This document shows positions 28,462-36,544 of a DNA stretch of 64,000 nt, piece after piece (position 1 is the stretch's first letter; each line of letters starts with the position of its first letter). The DNA lies in the NCBI RefSeq assembly GCF_002217985.1, contig NZ_BCMI01000009.1, forward strand, positions 1 to 64,000, given 5' to 3'. The translations under genes were made by a program, and so were the position numbers. The notes under the pieces are model-generated. The model did no database searches. It was not told where the DNA came from and saw nothing but the letters and a program-made list of their open reading frames with translations. This stretch comes from Secundilactobacillus pentosiphilus (GTDB lineage Bacteria; Bacillota; Bacilli; Lactobacillales; Lactobacillaceae).

Positions 28462-29308
28462 CAGCTACACCGTCCGTCCGGTTTAACGTATAGCGCCCAA
28501 GCTTGCCCTTGCGGATGTCCAGGATCAAACGGTCGCTGGCCCGTTCGTAGTCGTCCTTCATACCAAACTGTTTGGTCAGTTTTAACAGCAAGTCAACGTC
28601 AGAAAGTTCGAAGTCATCCTCGGTTAACTTGTAACGTTTCTGCAGTTCTTCTGGATAATACTGCCGGAAAAATTTCAAAGCGTATAGCGCCACATCGTCG
28701 CTGGCAAAACGCTGATCCTTAATGGCCCCCGTTAACGCTAAGGCCTGACCAGTTTCTTCGTCATCGAATTTTGGCCATAGTATCCCAGGGGTGTCCAATA
28801 ACTGCAGCTTCGAAGATGACCGCAACCATTGCTGACCCTTAGTGACACCAGGGCGATCACCGACTTGAGCGGCCCGTTTGTTGACCAGCCGGTTGAGCAG
28901 CGTCGATTTGCCAACGTTAGGAATTCCCACCGTAATTGCTCGAATGGGCCGTTCCTTTAGTCCTTTTTGATGCTCATTATCTAATTTTTCAGCCAAAATC
29001 GACTGCGAAATACGGGTCACCGTTTTGGTCGTGATGTTAGCTTTAGAATCCACCGCAATCGCGGGTAAACCCTGAGCCTTAAATTTTTTGATCCAGTTTT
29101 TGGTCTGCTCCGGATCCGCTAAATCACTTTTGGTCATGATGACCAAGTGCGGCTTTTCTTTAATAATCCGCTCGATTTCGGGATTGCGTGATGATTGCGG
29201 AATACGGGCATCCACAAGTTCAAACACGATATCCACCACGTGTAAATTTTCTTCTAACTGGCGAATGGCCTTCGCCATGTGACCAGGAAACCATTGAATG
29301 GTAGCCAT
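28454..29308 (-). CDS. rbgA: Ribosome biogenesis GTPase RbgA (YlqF)
   Basis: 284 residues with circularly permuted GTPase motifs: G4 TKSDL (about 59-63), G1 GIPNVGKSTLLN (about 128) and G3 DTPGILWP, after the N-terminal PGHMAKA. It is needed for late 50S assembly. AAGGAG lies 9 bases before the ATG. The first 19 coding bases recur at 32089-32107 together with a ribosome site, so the 5' end of this gene has been duplicated. Confidence 0.97.
   Translation of the reverse strand: MATIQWFPGHMAKAIRQLEENLHVVDIVFELVDARIPQSSRNPEIERIIKEKPHLVIMTKSDLADPEQTKNWIKKFKAQGLPAIAVDSKANITTKTVTRISQSILAEKLDNEHQKGLKERPIRAITVGIPNVGKSTLLNRLVNKRAAQVGDRPGVTKGQQWLRSSSKLQLLDTPGILWPKFDDEETGQALALTGAIKDQRFASDDVALYALKFFRQYYPEELQKRYKLTEDDFELSDVDLLLKLTKQFGMKDDYERASDRLILDIRKGKLGRYTLNRTDGVADE
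29290..29308. repeat. 19-bp direct repeat, copy 1 (5' end of rbgA); possible attachment site
   Basis: ACCATTGAATGGTAGCCAT occurs here and again, exactly, at 32089-32107. The segment between the copies carries the MarR/MFS pair. Both copies are preceded on the coding strand by AAAGGAGTT. This fits a recombination site of an element that entered at the rbgA start codon and restored the gene. Confidence 0.6.
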
Positions 29309-29543
29309 GTTGTCTAACTCCTTTAATACCGAGAATCCTTGAATCCTCGTTCGTTAGTATTAAGTCTAAGCGTGAGTCATTAATACCCACCTAAGCAATT
29401 TGATTGTTTTTCTCGATTGTAAGCATTCTGAATTTCAAAAGATGGTCAAACAGAATCTCAATGAGCAGACTCTATTTTACCATCTAATTCTTTATTTCGC
29501 CTATCTTTTTGGTAAATGTCGAGCACACTGCGACAGATTACAT

Positions 29544-29975
29544 TTACACCAATTTTGCTAGGTGATCATTCAACTGCTCAGATAGTGCCTGCAGGCTGCC
29601 CTGTTTTGCAAGATTGACCGATGCAACAATATCATTTAACTGATGAAAAGTTGTCGTAATCTTCTTTGCAGCCTTCTCACCCTGAGGCAACAGGAAAACC
29701 TGTCGCTGATGCGAATCTTCTGGATCTATTCGTCTGACGACCAAATCCTGTTTCTCCAGTTTTTTAATCATATTGGTCAACGTTGCCGGCTGTACATTTA
29801 AGTACTTAGCTAATCTGACTTGATTGGTTCCAGGTGCTTCGCTGACGTAATGGAGCAACCTAGCATGATCCATTCTTATACCAATATCGGCTAGTTGCCG
29901 TTGGATAATCTGGCCTTCGAGTTGCCCAACCTGATAGATTAATTCAGCTGTTGTTGCAATCCGTTTTTCCGTCAA
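29544..29975 (-). CDS. MarR-family transcriptional regulator
   Basis: 143 residues. The winged helix shows NQVRLAKYLNVQPATLTNMIKKLEKQDLVVRR and the wing RIDPEDSHQRQVFLL, with Glu/His in place of the usual DxR. The start is a TTG with AGAGGATG 5 bases before it. It is divergent from an MFS exporter gene, and a palindrome sits between them, so it probably represses that gene and itself in the absence of a toxic ligand. Confidence 0.92.
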   Translation of the reverse strand: MTEKRIATTAELIYQVGQLEGQIIQRQLADIGIRMDHARLLHYVSEAPGTNQVRLAKYLNVQPATLTNMIKKLEKQDLVVRRIDPEDSHQRQVFLLPQGEKAAKKITTTFHQLNDIVASVNLAKQGSLQALSEQLNDHLAKLV

Positions 29976-30018
29976 TTTGACATCCTCTTTTCCATGTTGT
30001 AGTTAAAACTTAAAACAA

Positions 30019-30047
30019 TTGACTTCAAATATCAAGTGTTATAGCAT
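30019..30047 (+). promoter_or_regulatory. Promoter of the MFS exporter gene
   Basis: TTGACT (30019-30024) and TAGCAT (30042-30047) are separated by 17 bp, about 50 bp before the exporter start. Confidence 0.6.
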
Positions 30048-30058
30048 TAGTAACGTTC

Positions 30059-30076
30059 AAGTTGTATCTACAACTT
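30059..30076. promoter_or_regulatory. Candidate MarR operator palindrome
   Basis: AAGTTGTATCTACAACTT is a perfect 8-bp inverted repeat around TC, just downstream of the exporter promoter. A half-site GTTGTAG recurs near 29997, close to the marR start. Binding there would block both divergent genes. Confidence 0.6.
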
Positions 30077-30098
30077 CATAATTATTTTGGAGGTTATC

Positions 30099-31466
30099 AT
30101 GCTAGAGGTTAAACAATATCATGTAAAAACGATGCTCTTTATTTTCAGTTTAGGCGCATTTATTTCCATTTTGAACCAGACATTATTATTTACTGCATTT
30201 CCAGACATTATGCGAACATTCTCTGTCAGCAGTTCTACCGTACAATGGCTGACCACAGCTTACATGCTAGTTAATGGCGTTTGGATTCCAGTTACAGCCT
30301 ATCTAATCAGTCGTTTCAGTACGCGCCAGCTAATGCTATTCGCGCTTGGTTCCTTTACGCTGGGAACCTTGCTGTCCGCAATCTCGCCAAGTTTTCTTTT
30401 GCTCCTGATTTCTCGTCTTATTCAGGCGATTGGTGCCGGAATCATCATTCCCTTGATGCAAGTAGTGATGTTCTCGATTGTTGATAAGGACAAACACGGT
30501 TCTGTTATGGGTATTATTGGTCTTACTACCGGCTTTGCACCACTGATTGGCCCTACAATTGCTGGTTTTATCCTCAGTCGATTAACATGGCGTTATCTCT
30601 TTTGGCTGGTATTTCCAATCGGGGTGGCCCTGATTGTTGCCACAATCTTTGGGATGCAAAATGTTGGCACCCCGCAGCAACAAAATAATCCACTTGATTA
30701 CCGTTCAGTCGTCTATTCAACACTTGGATTCGGTATCTTGCTTTATGGCACCGGCAGCTTCAATCAAAATAAGACACTGGGAACGTTTTTTGTCGCGATT
30801 GGAGTTATCTTTATTGTGATCTTCATTCATCGCGAACTGCAACTTGCTAAACCGATGTTGAACTTTCGCGTTTTTAAAAATCGCCAGTTTTCAATTTCAC
30901 TCGTTTTAGTGGTGCTCTCATTTGTCACTCTGATTGGACCACAAGCAATTATCCCCACACTAATTCAGTCAGCAATGCACCACACAGCTCTAACATCTGC
31001 TTTGGTATTATTGCCCGGAGCGCTTGCCAGCGGTTTAACTTCATTGATTGCTGGGCGCCTTTACGACCATGTTGGTGGGAAAATTTTAGGAATAATCGGT
31101 AGTCTGGTGGTCTCAATCTCGATGGTACCGTTCCTGTTTCTAAACATTCATAGCTCACTGATCATGATGGCGGCATGTTTAATATTCAAAATGATGGGCA
31201 ACTCTCTTGTGATGACACCACTAACGACAGAGGCATTGAACGTATTACCAGAGAGACTACTAAACCATGGGAGTGCTATGGTGAACACCTTACGACAAGT
31301 TGGTGGTTCCATTGGCACAGGGTTACTAGTGACTGTCCAGTCCTTTTTTGATATGCACTCAGCATTTATTGGTGCACGTGCCTTTTTCAGTGGGATTATT
31401 ATCATCGGACTGGCTCGCTTCGTACTAGCCATGACGTTAAAACCAACTATTCAAACGAGTAAATAG
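30099..31466 (+). CDS. MFS multidrug exporter (DHA2/EmrB-QacA type)
   Basis: 455 residues with 12-14 hydrophobic segments. Antiporter motif C is seen as TGFAPLIGPTIAGFIL in the fifth segment, and SSTVQWLTTAYMLVNG with RLIQAIGAGIIIPL is typical of DHA2 drug/proton antiporters. It would expel lipophilic compounds using the proton gradient. The ATG at 30099 has GGAGG 5 bases ahead. It is regulated by the divergent MarR. The pair sits between duplicated rbgA ends, so it is likely acquired cargo. Confidence 0.92.
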   Translation: MLEVKQYHVKTMLFIFSLGAFISILNQTLLFTAFPDIMRTFSVSSSTVQWLTTAYMLVNGVWIPVTAYLISRFSTRQLMLFALGSFTLGTLLSAISPSFLLLLISRLIQAIGAGIIIPLMQVVMFSIVDKDKHGSVMGIIGLTTGFAPLIGPTIAGFILSRLTWRYLFWLVFPIGVALIVATIFGMQNVGTPQQQNNPLDYRSVVYSTLGFGILLYGTGSFNQNKTLGTFFVAIGVIFIVIFIHRELQLAKPMLNFRVFKNRQFSISLVLVVLSFVTLIGPQAIIPTLIQSAMHHTALTSALVLLPGALASGLTSLIAGRLYDHVGGKILGIIGSLVVSISMVPFLFLNIHSSLIMMAACLIFKMMGNSLVMTPLTTEALNVLPERLLNHGSAMVNTLRQVGGSIGTGLLVTVQSFFDMHSAFIGARAFFSGIIIIGLARFVLAMTLKPTIQTSK

Positions 31467-31533
31467 TTTCCCCTGCTGATATTATAGTAGTTATCAATAT
31501 GATAAATTTTTATTATTAGATAAAATATACATC

Positions 31534-31568
31534 AAGTGCGCCTTAGTGAAAAATAAGGCGCACTTTTA
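31534..31568 (+). terminator. Terminator after the MFS gene
   Basis: AAGTGCGCCTTA and TAAGGCGCACTT form a perfect 12-bp stem with an 8-nt loop, followed by TTTATC. Confidence 0.8.
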
Positions 31569-31587
31569 TCTTTTAAAACAGCTTCAA

Positions 31588-31650
31588 ATGAAGGACTGTG
31601 TCAAATACAATTCAATAACCGGTGGGGACAAATTTGGGGACAGAATTTGA
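31588..31650 (+). pseudogene. Possible C-terminal relic of a tyrosine integrase
   Basis: The plus frame ends KYNSITGGDKFGDRI then TGA at 31648. The paired GDKFGD-type tail, from the DNA repeat TTTGGGGACA, is a pattern I associate with the last residues of Gram-positive phage and element integrases. No catalytic part remains. With the flanking 19-bp repeats it suggests a lost integrative element. The call is weak because only about 20 codons are involved. Confidence 0.3.
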
Positions 31651-31724
31651 TTATTTTTGCTCATTATTACTCAACAACGCGGATGCGCATTTTTAGAATC
31701 ATTTTTTCAGAAAATTATTTTAAC

Positions 31725-31762
31725 TAAAAAGATCTCTCTCGTCTAAGGGGACGAAAAAGATC
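31725..31762 (-). terminator. Strong minus-strand terminator
   Basis: GATCTTTTTCGTC and GACGAGAGAGATC pair over 13 bp (with G-U) around CCCTTA and are followed by TTTTTAG. It closes the short relic frame at 31761-31920. Confidence 0.7.
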
Positions 31763-31920
31763 ACAATCGGTGCAATGGATCGTCTAATATCCACAATTCA
31801 CCATTTGGTTCTAACGAATCAAACCTATGATTATACTGTTGCCACAACACACCAGCATAACTAAATTTTAGCCTAGCATGTCCTAAAAAAATTGGCAAGA
31901 GGATAGGCTTATTTAAGTGT
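31761..31920 (-). pseudogene. Relic of an unidentified gene
   Basis: A minus-strand frame of about 52 codons without a good start reads like protein (contains LGHARLKFSYAGVLW and LEPNGELWILDDPLHRL) and ends at a TGA next to a strong terminator. I do not recognise the family. An in-frame stop lies just upstream (about 31940), so it is probably the 3' remnant of a larger gene. Confidence 0.35.
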
Positions 31921-31985
31921 ATCCAATATTTAACAACCTACCATTCAATAAGCAATGAAAAAGCTTGAAGTACTTGACTTTTGGT

Positions 31986-32014
31986 AGAAAAAGAACCCGC
32001 AATAGCACGGGTTC
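31986..32014 (-). terminator. Minus-strand terminator after the truncated rbgA copy
   Basis: GAACCCG and CGGGTTC form a 7-bp stem with an 8-nt loop followed by TTTTTC. It lies downstream of the 11-codon rbgA 5' fragment at 32072-32107. Confidence 0.7.
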
Positions 32015-32071
32015 ATAGCTGATTTGAACTTCTGAAAGAGAAATATTTTTTCATTCTTTTGATTGTTTTTA

Positions 32072-32107
32072 TTAATGCTTACCGTTCAACCATTGAATGG
32101 TAGCCAT
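32072..32107 (-). pseudogene. Truncated 5' copy of rbgA (11 codons)
   Basis: It begins MATIQW, identical to RbgA, then diverges to LNGKH and a stop. AAAGGAGTT lies 9 bases before the ATG, so the ribosome site of rbgA is duplicated too. This is the other end of the duplicated segment. Confidence 0.7.
32089..32107. repeat. 19-bp direct repeat, copy 2; possible attachment site
   Basis: This is the exact second copy of the sequence at 29290-29308. Similarity to the rbgA leader continues weakly beyond the exact match (AACTCCTTT and TCGTTCGT recur in order in both flanks). About 60 bp further on, a TTTGGGCACA-type tail on the minus strand (32163-32190) may be the end of another integrase relic. 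Confidence 0.6.
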
Positions 32108-32280
32108 ATATCTTCAAACTCCTTTGTAAACAAGGTTTCAAACGTCTCGTTCGTAAATAATTTTACCAAATGTGCCCAAATTGTGCCATACGTCTAACAC
32201 GATGGACATTCATTAATTCAGTGTATCAGCAATGACACTTTAAAGCACACTTTTATTGACAGGCAGATCTATTTTTCAGC

Positions 32281-32314
32281 AAAAAGACACAGTCACAAAG
32301 TTGTGACTGTGTCT
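32281..32314 (-). terminator. Terminator of the secreted-protein gene
   Basis: AGACACAGTCACAA and TTGTGACTGTGTCT form a perfect 14-bp stem with a 2-nt loop, followed by TTTTT on the minus strand. Confidence 0.9.
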
Positions 32315-32341
32315 GGTAGGACAAGCAGCATAATTTTGGGA

Positions 32342-33262
32342 TCACTTAATAACGTTACCTTCCCAATCGATCTTTTGGCCGCGCGAATTATAACTGATTT
32401 GCTCTTTTCTAACTTCTGCCGGCGTTTCATTTTCACTTTTAGCTAATAAAGCCCGAACTTTATCAGACCATTTATTACCGGCTGCAGTCCAACTATCATT
32501 TGCGTTTTCAGTGTACGTATAGAAACCCGGTACATTGGGATCAATATCTTTAGGACTATTGACATGGATACTACCATCACTGGAAACTTGGTTACTGCCC
32601 GTTGGCTTTACCCCAGTCGAAACGGCTGATTGATGGTCACCAGCCGTTAAATAGCCGTGCCATGTCCACCCCTTGGAACCATCAGTACCAACAACGTAGT
32701 AGTAAATAGCAGTTTTACCCTTCTTGTAAATACTGCGTTGTGCTGTGACAGCGTAAGTAGCAGTACTGCTTAACTGCTTACCTTCCTTGAACTGGAACCA
32801 GCTGTTGTTACCCTTTAACTGATAAACTTTACCACTGGATTTCATGATATAATCTTTGCTGGTAATGTTCTTGGCGTTACCCATTTGATAGTCTTTACCG
32901 GCCTTCATATAGGTGGCATTGACCCAGCCAGCAGCTCCGTTTTTAGCATTCTTAACGTAGTAGTAAGTACTGCTGTGATGGCCGTGCTTAACAGTTGCCT
33001 GTTTAGTTTTAGTCCACGTTGAGTGATGATAATTCTTTAAATGATGGCTGGTTTTAAAAATAAAATGTGAGGCACTGCCCTTAAAGTGATATGTTTTACC
33101 CTTATTAGAATTACTGTACATTGCCGTTGATTTAACTGACTTAATACCCGAACGATGATATATCGTACTGGCGTTTGCTGTGCCGGCGACACTGATCAGC
33201 CCAACGGTAACGGATGCAGTCACCAGCATCATTTTAATAAACTGCCCATGACGCTCTTTCAT
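32342..33262 (-). CDS. Secreted protein with two SH3-like repeats
   Basis: 306 residues. A signal peptide (basic MKERHGQFIK, a hydrophobic core, then TANA before Ser32) is followed by two related blocks of about 80-90 residues, each with a GK-Y-FKG/LKG strand, a YYYV strand and a GW-containing end (AAGWVNATYMKAG; SKGWTWHGYLTAG). This resembles bacterial SH3/GW-like cell-wall modules of lactobacilli. The first block is His-rich. A charged C-terminal tail of about 90 residues has no membrane anchor or LPXTG. It is probably wall-associated. No enzyme domain is seen. It is preceded by an overlapping small frame. Confidence 0.8.
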   Translation of the reverse strand: MKERHGQFIKMMLVTASVTVGLISVAGTANASTIYHRSGIKSVKSTAMYSNSNKGKTYHFKGSASHFIFKTSHHLKNYHHSTWTKTKQATVKHGHHSSTYYYVKNAKNGAAGWVNATYMKAGKDYQMGNAKNITSKDYIMKSSGKVYQLKGNNSWFQFKEGKQLSSTATYAVTAQRSIYKKGKTAIYYYVVGTDGSKGWTWHGYLTAGDHQSAVSTGVKPTGSNQVSSDGSIHVNSPKDIDPNVPGFYTYTENANDSWTAAGNKWSDKVRALLAKSENETPAEVRKEQISYNSRGQKIDWEGNVIK

Positions 33263-33392
33263 TTAAATGACCTCCCCCCATTGCTACTGATATGCCTTTA
33301 TGCCAGGTTACTTTCTGAGGTCGTCTGATCATACTCAGATCCATCAGGTTTACAGAAGGTAATGGTATTTCTGATTGAAACGTTATCCCCAT
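33234..33392 (-). CDS. Possible small upstream frame overlapping the secreted-protein start
   Basis: A 52-codon frame starts at an ATG with GGGAGG 9 bases ahead (33392) and runs in another frame 29 bp into the secreted-protein gene. The latter's ribosome site (GGGGGAGG) lies inside it, so translation of the two would be coupled. The product (begins MGITFQSEIPLPSV) matches no family I know. It may be a leader frame or chance. Confidence 0.35.
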   Translation of the reverse strand: MGITFQSEIPLPSVNLMDLSMIRRPQKVTWHKGISVAMGGGHLNERASWAVY

Positions 33393-33660
33393 GTGTTATT
33401 TCCTCCCAAATTGTGAATTTTTACATTAAGAAAAATAATCTCCCTGATTATAATTTATGAAATTTTAATGATAATTTGAGTTTACTTCTATCTATTTATA
33501 AGTCAATAAATTTATAGCTTATAATTCAGCGGTTTTTCTAACGTCTCACATGTTAGAAATAGTAAGCGATGAACACTGATACACAATAAGTAAACTCATC
33601 AAAATAAACCTAATGGTTGTAAAATGATGTGTTCTTGGAATGACCAATCACTTTAAGCAA
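33393..33660. other. AT-rich intergenic region
   Basis: No gene is seen. It contains a short inverted repeat TTTCTAAC...GTTAGAAA (about 33534-33558). The promoter of the secreted-protein gene should lie in its proximal part. Confidence 0.4.
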
Positions 33661-33662
33661 AA

Positions 33663-33687
33663 TAAAAAAAGCCCGCCAAACGGACTT
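33663..33687 (-). terminator. Terminator of the ypmR-ypmS-yozE operon
   Basis: AGTCCG and CGGGCT (with one G-U pair) close a 4-5-nt loop and are followed by seven T on the minus strand. Confidence 0.75.
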
Positions 33688-33746
33688 TCTCGATACTTTG
33701 GCATTCACCTTCAACCGTTAATGCAAACTTATTCACTAAAATTGTT

Positions 33747-33965
33747 CTAATCCTGTTCCAGGTACATTTGCCAGGCCTGATCAAAAACCGTCATGGACGG
33801 TAAATAACTTGCGTTTTCTTCCAGGTACTTTGACAGGGGCTCAAAGCGGGTCTCTTGCTTAGGAAAGGATTGATCATAAAACGCGTTGTTGGCAAACTCA
33901 GCGACTGGTTCGTAGTCTTCAGGATTACGCTGCGTCATCAAAAATTGGTAAAAACTCTGTCTCAT
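33747..33965 (-). CDS. yozE: YozE-family (UPF0346, SAM-like) protein
   Basis: 72 residues, the whole length of the YozE_SAM_like family. It opens with [14 protein letters not shown] and has the later conserved [18 protein letters not shown] and [13 protein letters not shown]. The function is unknown. It is the last gene after ypmS, 14 bp away, a conserved order in lactobacilli. Confidence 0.93.
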   Translation of the reverse strand: MRQSFYQFLMTQRNPEDYEPVAEFANNAFYDQSFPKQETRFEPLSKYLEENASYLPSMTVFDQAWQMYLEQD

Positions 33966-33979
33966 TGATGATCACCCCT

Positions 33980-34609
33980 TTATGATTTCGGCTTGGGTAC
34001 CAGTACTTTAAATTCGAATTGACCCGCACCGTTCATATCGATCTTTTCGGCACGGTACTGAACACCATTGGTTCTAAACCGCTGCAAGTTCATGGTAATC
34101 GTTTTTTGATGAACGTCTAATTCGACCCATTTCGGCAAATTATACTGGGCCTTAATATAGCTTAAAACCGCGCTGACAGGCACGTTTAACTGCCCCACGG
34201 CTAACTTCTTAGCCTTTAACTGAACGTTGCCGTTGGCTAAAACTGTTGGTGTCAGGGACAAGCCAAAATGAACGGGCAGCCCCAGCATCTGCGTTTGACC
34301 AGTCAGTACAGCATCATTGTGCACTTCAAACTGGTAACCGACTTTCTGCTTACTTTGATCTTGGAATTGACCAAGGTAATAAGCAGCCATTGCGTTGAGT
34401 TGCGCTTTGTTCAAGTTAACGTTAAAGCTCGCTGCCGGCATTGGTGCATTCGTCTCCGTGGTACTATTTTTAGGCGCTGAAAATAACTTGATGCCCATAG
34501 TACCGATCCCTAGCAGCAAAACGGCAATCAGAGCAATGAAAGCCCACTTCCAGGGATTTATTGTCTTCTTATTAGTTACTGTGTGTGTTTGACGTCTTTC
34601 CGTTTTCAA
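33980..34609 (-). CDS. ypmS: YpmS-family (DUF2140) membrane-anchored protein
   Basis: 209 residues. One N-terminal transmembrane helix (about residues 18-42) is followed by an extracytoplasmic domain typical of DUF2140 (LNKAQLNAMAAYYL, then VGYQFEVHNDAVLTGQ and PVHFGLSLTPTV). Its molecular role is unknown. It is 22 bp downstream of the SGNH esterase gene, with which it regularly co-occurs, so the two probably act together at the cell surface. Confidence 0.9.
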   Translation of the reverse strand: MKTERRQTHTVTNKKTINPWKWAFIALIAVLLLGIGTMGIKLFSAPKNSTTETNAPMPAASFNVNLNKAQLNAMAAYYLGQFQDQSKQKVGYQFEVHNDAVLTGQTQMLGLPVHFGLSLTPTVLANGNVQLKAKKLAVGQLNVPVSAVLSYIKAQYNLPKWVELDVHQKTITMNLQRFRTNGVQYRAEKIDMNGAGQFEFKVLVPKPKS

Positions 34610-34631
34610 AACATCACCTCAAAATCTATCA

Positions 34632-35543
34632 TTATCGTTTACGCCAATTGACGTTGTTTTGAATTTCACTGCTTAACTTACTTGCCATCACATTATAACC
34701 CTTTTTGTTCGGGTGAAAATGGTCTTCAGTGGACAAATAAGCATTCTTTTCTTTATTGTTCTGCGTTTTCAGGAGCTTTTCGACCCTGCCTGGATCCACA
34801 AATTCCTGATTATTTTGCTGGTTTTCAGCCTTTAGTTTAGCCTGAGCGTTTGCTGATTGATACTGGCCGTGGGAAAGCGTGCCATTAACGTTAACAAAGT
34901 GAGTCTGCGGCTGACTTTTAGCCACTTGGCGGTTCACTTGATTCCACTGGTCAACAGCTGAACTGATCATCGTCGCATTCGTAAAGTAAACGTACACCGG
35001 ATTATAGATCCCAAATAAGTAAATTTGAGCGTGGGGATTTACTTCATGAACATCGGCGATCAGCTGCGTGAGCTTCTGCTGATACTTGATTTTCAGCGGC
35101 GCCATCTGTTTTGCCATTTGAGCGTCACTATTAACCATAATATTCTTCTCTAAGGACTGCAGCAGATCGTTCCCACCAGCGGTCAGGGCAATCACGTTTG
35201 CGCGTTGAAGTGACCGCCGTAATTTTTTATTGGTTTGTACGCGACGGTCAATTTGATCGCTGCGTTCACCGCCAATCCCAAAATTAACCGTCTTAGGCTT
35301 AACGTAGTAAGTCTGACGTAACTGATTCTTCAGGATCGGTAAGTAACCCTGGTGATCGTTATCGTAACCGATCCCCTGTGTCAGCGAGTCACCCACGCCT
35401 ACAACTCTGACCGTTTTCAGAACGATAGGCTTTCTCTGCTGGGTATTTTTAGGGTCAGATTGATGTTGAAGCCAAAACCAACCGCCACCAACGATGATCA
35501 TCAAAATAACTAATGCGAAGAACCATTTTAAAAATCGATGCAT
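34632..35543 (-). CDS. SGNH/GDSL hydrolase, membrane-anchored (YpmR-like)
   Basis: 303 residues. An N-terminal membrane anchor (about 7-25) precedes an SGNH fold: block I GVGDSLTQG (catalytic Ser about 54), block II with FGIGGERSD, block III TAGGNDLLQ, and block V DHFHPNKKGY with the Asp-His pair. It is an extracellular lipase/acyl-esterase-like enzyme. The substrate, possibly an acylated wall or membrane component, is unknown. First gene of the ypmR-ypmS-yozE operon. Confidence 0.92.
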   Translation of the reverse strand: MHRFLKWFFALVILMIIVGGGWFWLQHQSDPKNTQQRKPIVLKTVRVVGVGDSLTQGIGYDNDHQGYLPILKNQLRQTYYVKPKTVNFGIGGERSDQIDRRVQTNKKLRRSLQRANVIALTAGGNDLLQSLEKNIMVNSDAQMAKQMAPLKIKYQQKLTQLIADVHEVNPHAQIYLFGIYNPVYVYFTNATMISSAVDQWNQVNRQVAKSQPQTHFVNVNGTLSHGQYQSANAQAKLKAENQQNNQEFVDPGRVEKLLKTQNNKEKNAYLSTEDHFHPNKKGYNVMASKLSSEIQNNVNWRKR

Positions 35544-35599
35544 GTCAAAACCCCTTTACTTAGCACGTACACGTGTTTTTTCGGCTGTTTGTCAGCTAA

Positions 35600-35640
35600 A
35601 ATGACAAATGAGATGGCCAGATCAGCCATCTCATTCATTT
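35600..35640 (-). terminator. Hairpin after degV
   Basis: AATGAGATGGC and GCCATCTCATTT pair around a 7-nt loop. The following T-tract is broken (GTCATTTT), so it is a moderate terminator. Confidence 0.55.
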
Positions 35641-35698
35641 TATACGGTCACGGGCCGTTATCGTACTAAGTTTTAATTAAATTTCGTTTACGATGGGA

Positions 35699-36544
35699 CT
35701 AATCATCGAAATAATAGACTAACGCAAAGGCACCTGGGCCACCATGAGTCGCAATGATCGGCACCGTTTCGCGAACTAAAATATCAATGTTAGGAAACAT
35801 TGGCTGAATGTGTTTAACCAGTTTATCAACCATCTCATCAGCGTGGACGTGAGAAATTCCAATCGCCTTGATGGTCGGTGTCTTTTTCATTTGTTCATAG
35901 ACTTTGTCATAGAACCGGTCAATGGTTTTCATACCGCGGCCCTTGGTACGGATGTTTAATTGACCATTCCCAACCTGAAGGACGATCTTAATGTTCAGTA
36001 AAGATGAAATTGCGCCCGTCATTCTGTTGATTCGGCCACCCTTAACCAGGTTATCCAAGGTCATCACACCCATGTACAAACGCGTGTTAGCTTGAACCTT
36101 CTTGGTAACGGCCACGACTTCTGCAACCGAGGCCCCTTTTTCAGCGGCTTTTGCAGCTTCAATACACTGAAACGCCAACGCCCGATCCGTGGTACCACTA
36201 TCAACAACAGTGACATTCGACTTTGAAATCTTGGCAGCCTGTTCTGCTGTATGTACCGTACCACTGATTGCTTCCAGCATATTCAGGCACACGATAGGAC
36301 TGCCATCGGCACCCAGTTCATCAAAGACTTTAATGAAATCGCCTAGTGGTGGCTGACTGGTCTTTGGAAACGCCTTAGAGTGTTCCATTTTATTAATAAA
36401 TTCTTCGTTAGTGATGGTGTGGCGTTCAACGTACACTACATCATCGATCATGACCGTTAACGGTACGATGGTAATATGATATTTTTCAACTTCTTCATCT
36501 GTTAATCCAGCTGAAGAATCAGTTACTATTTTGACAGTTGCCAT
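35699..36544 (-). CDS. DegV-family fatty-acid-binding protein
   Basis: 281 residues. It starts with the family motif VKIVTDSSAGLTDEE. SKAFPKTSQPPLGDF contains the TSQP fatty-acid-binding segment, and LVKGGRINRMTGAISSLLNIK is typical. DegV/FakB proteins hold a fatty acid for phosphorylation by FakA. No fakA partner is near, so which kinase it serves is open. Confidence 0.95.
   Translation of the reverse strand: MATVKIVTDSSAGLTDEEVEKYHITIVPLTVMIDDVVYVERHTITNEEFINKMEHSKAFPKTSQPPLGDFIKVFDELGADGSPIVCLNMLEAISGTVHTAEQAAKISKSNVTVVDSGTTDRALAFQCIEAAKAAEKGASVAEVVAVTKKVQANTRLYMGVMTLDNLVKGGRINRMTGAISSLLNIKIVLQVGNGQLNIRTKGRGMKTIDRFYDKVYEQMKKTPTIKAIGISHVHADEMVDKLVKHIQPMFPNIDILVRETVPIIATHGGPGAFALVYYFDD

Noticed and set aside
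29512-29547. GTAAATGT...ACATTTAC inverted repeat as terminator of the second marR gene
   Set aside because: The stem is only 8 bp with a 20-nt loop and no T-tract follows.
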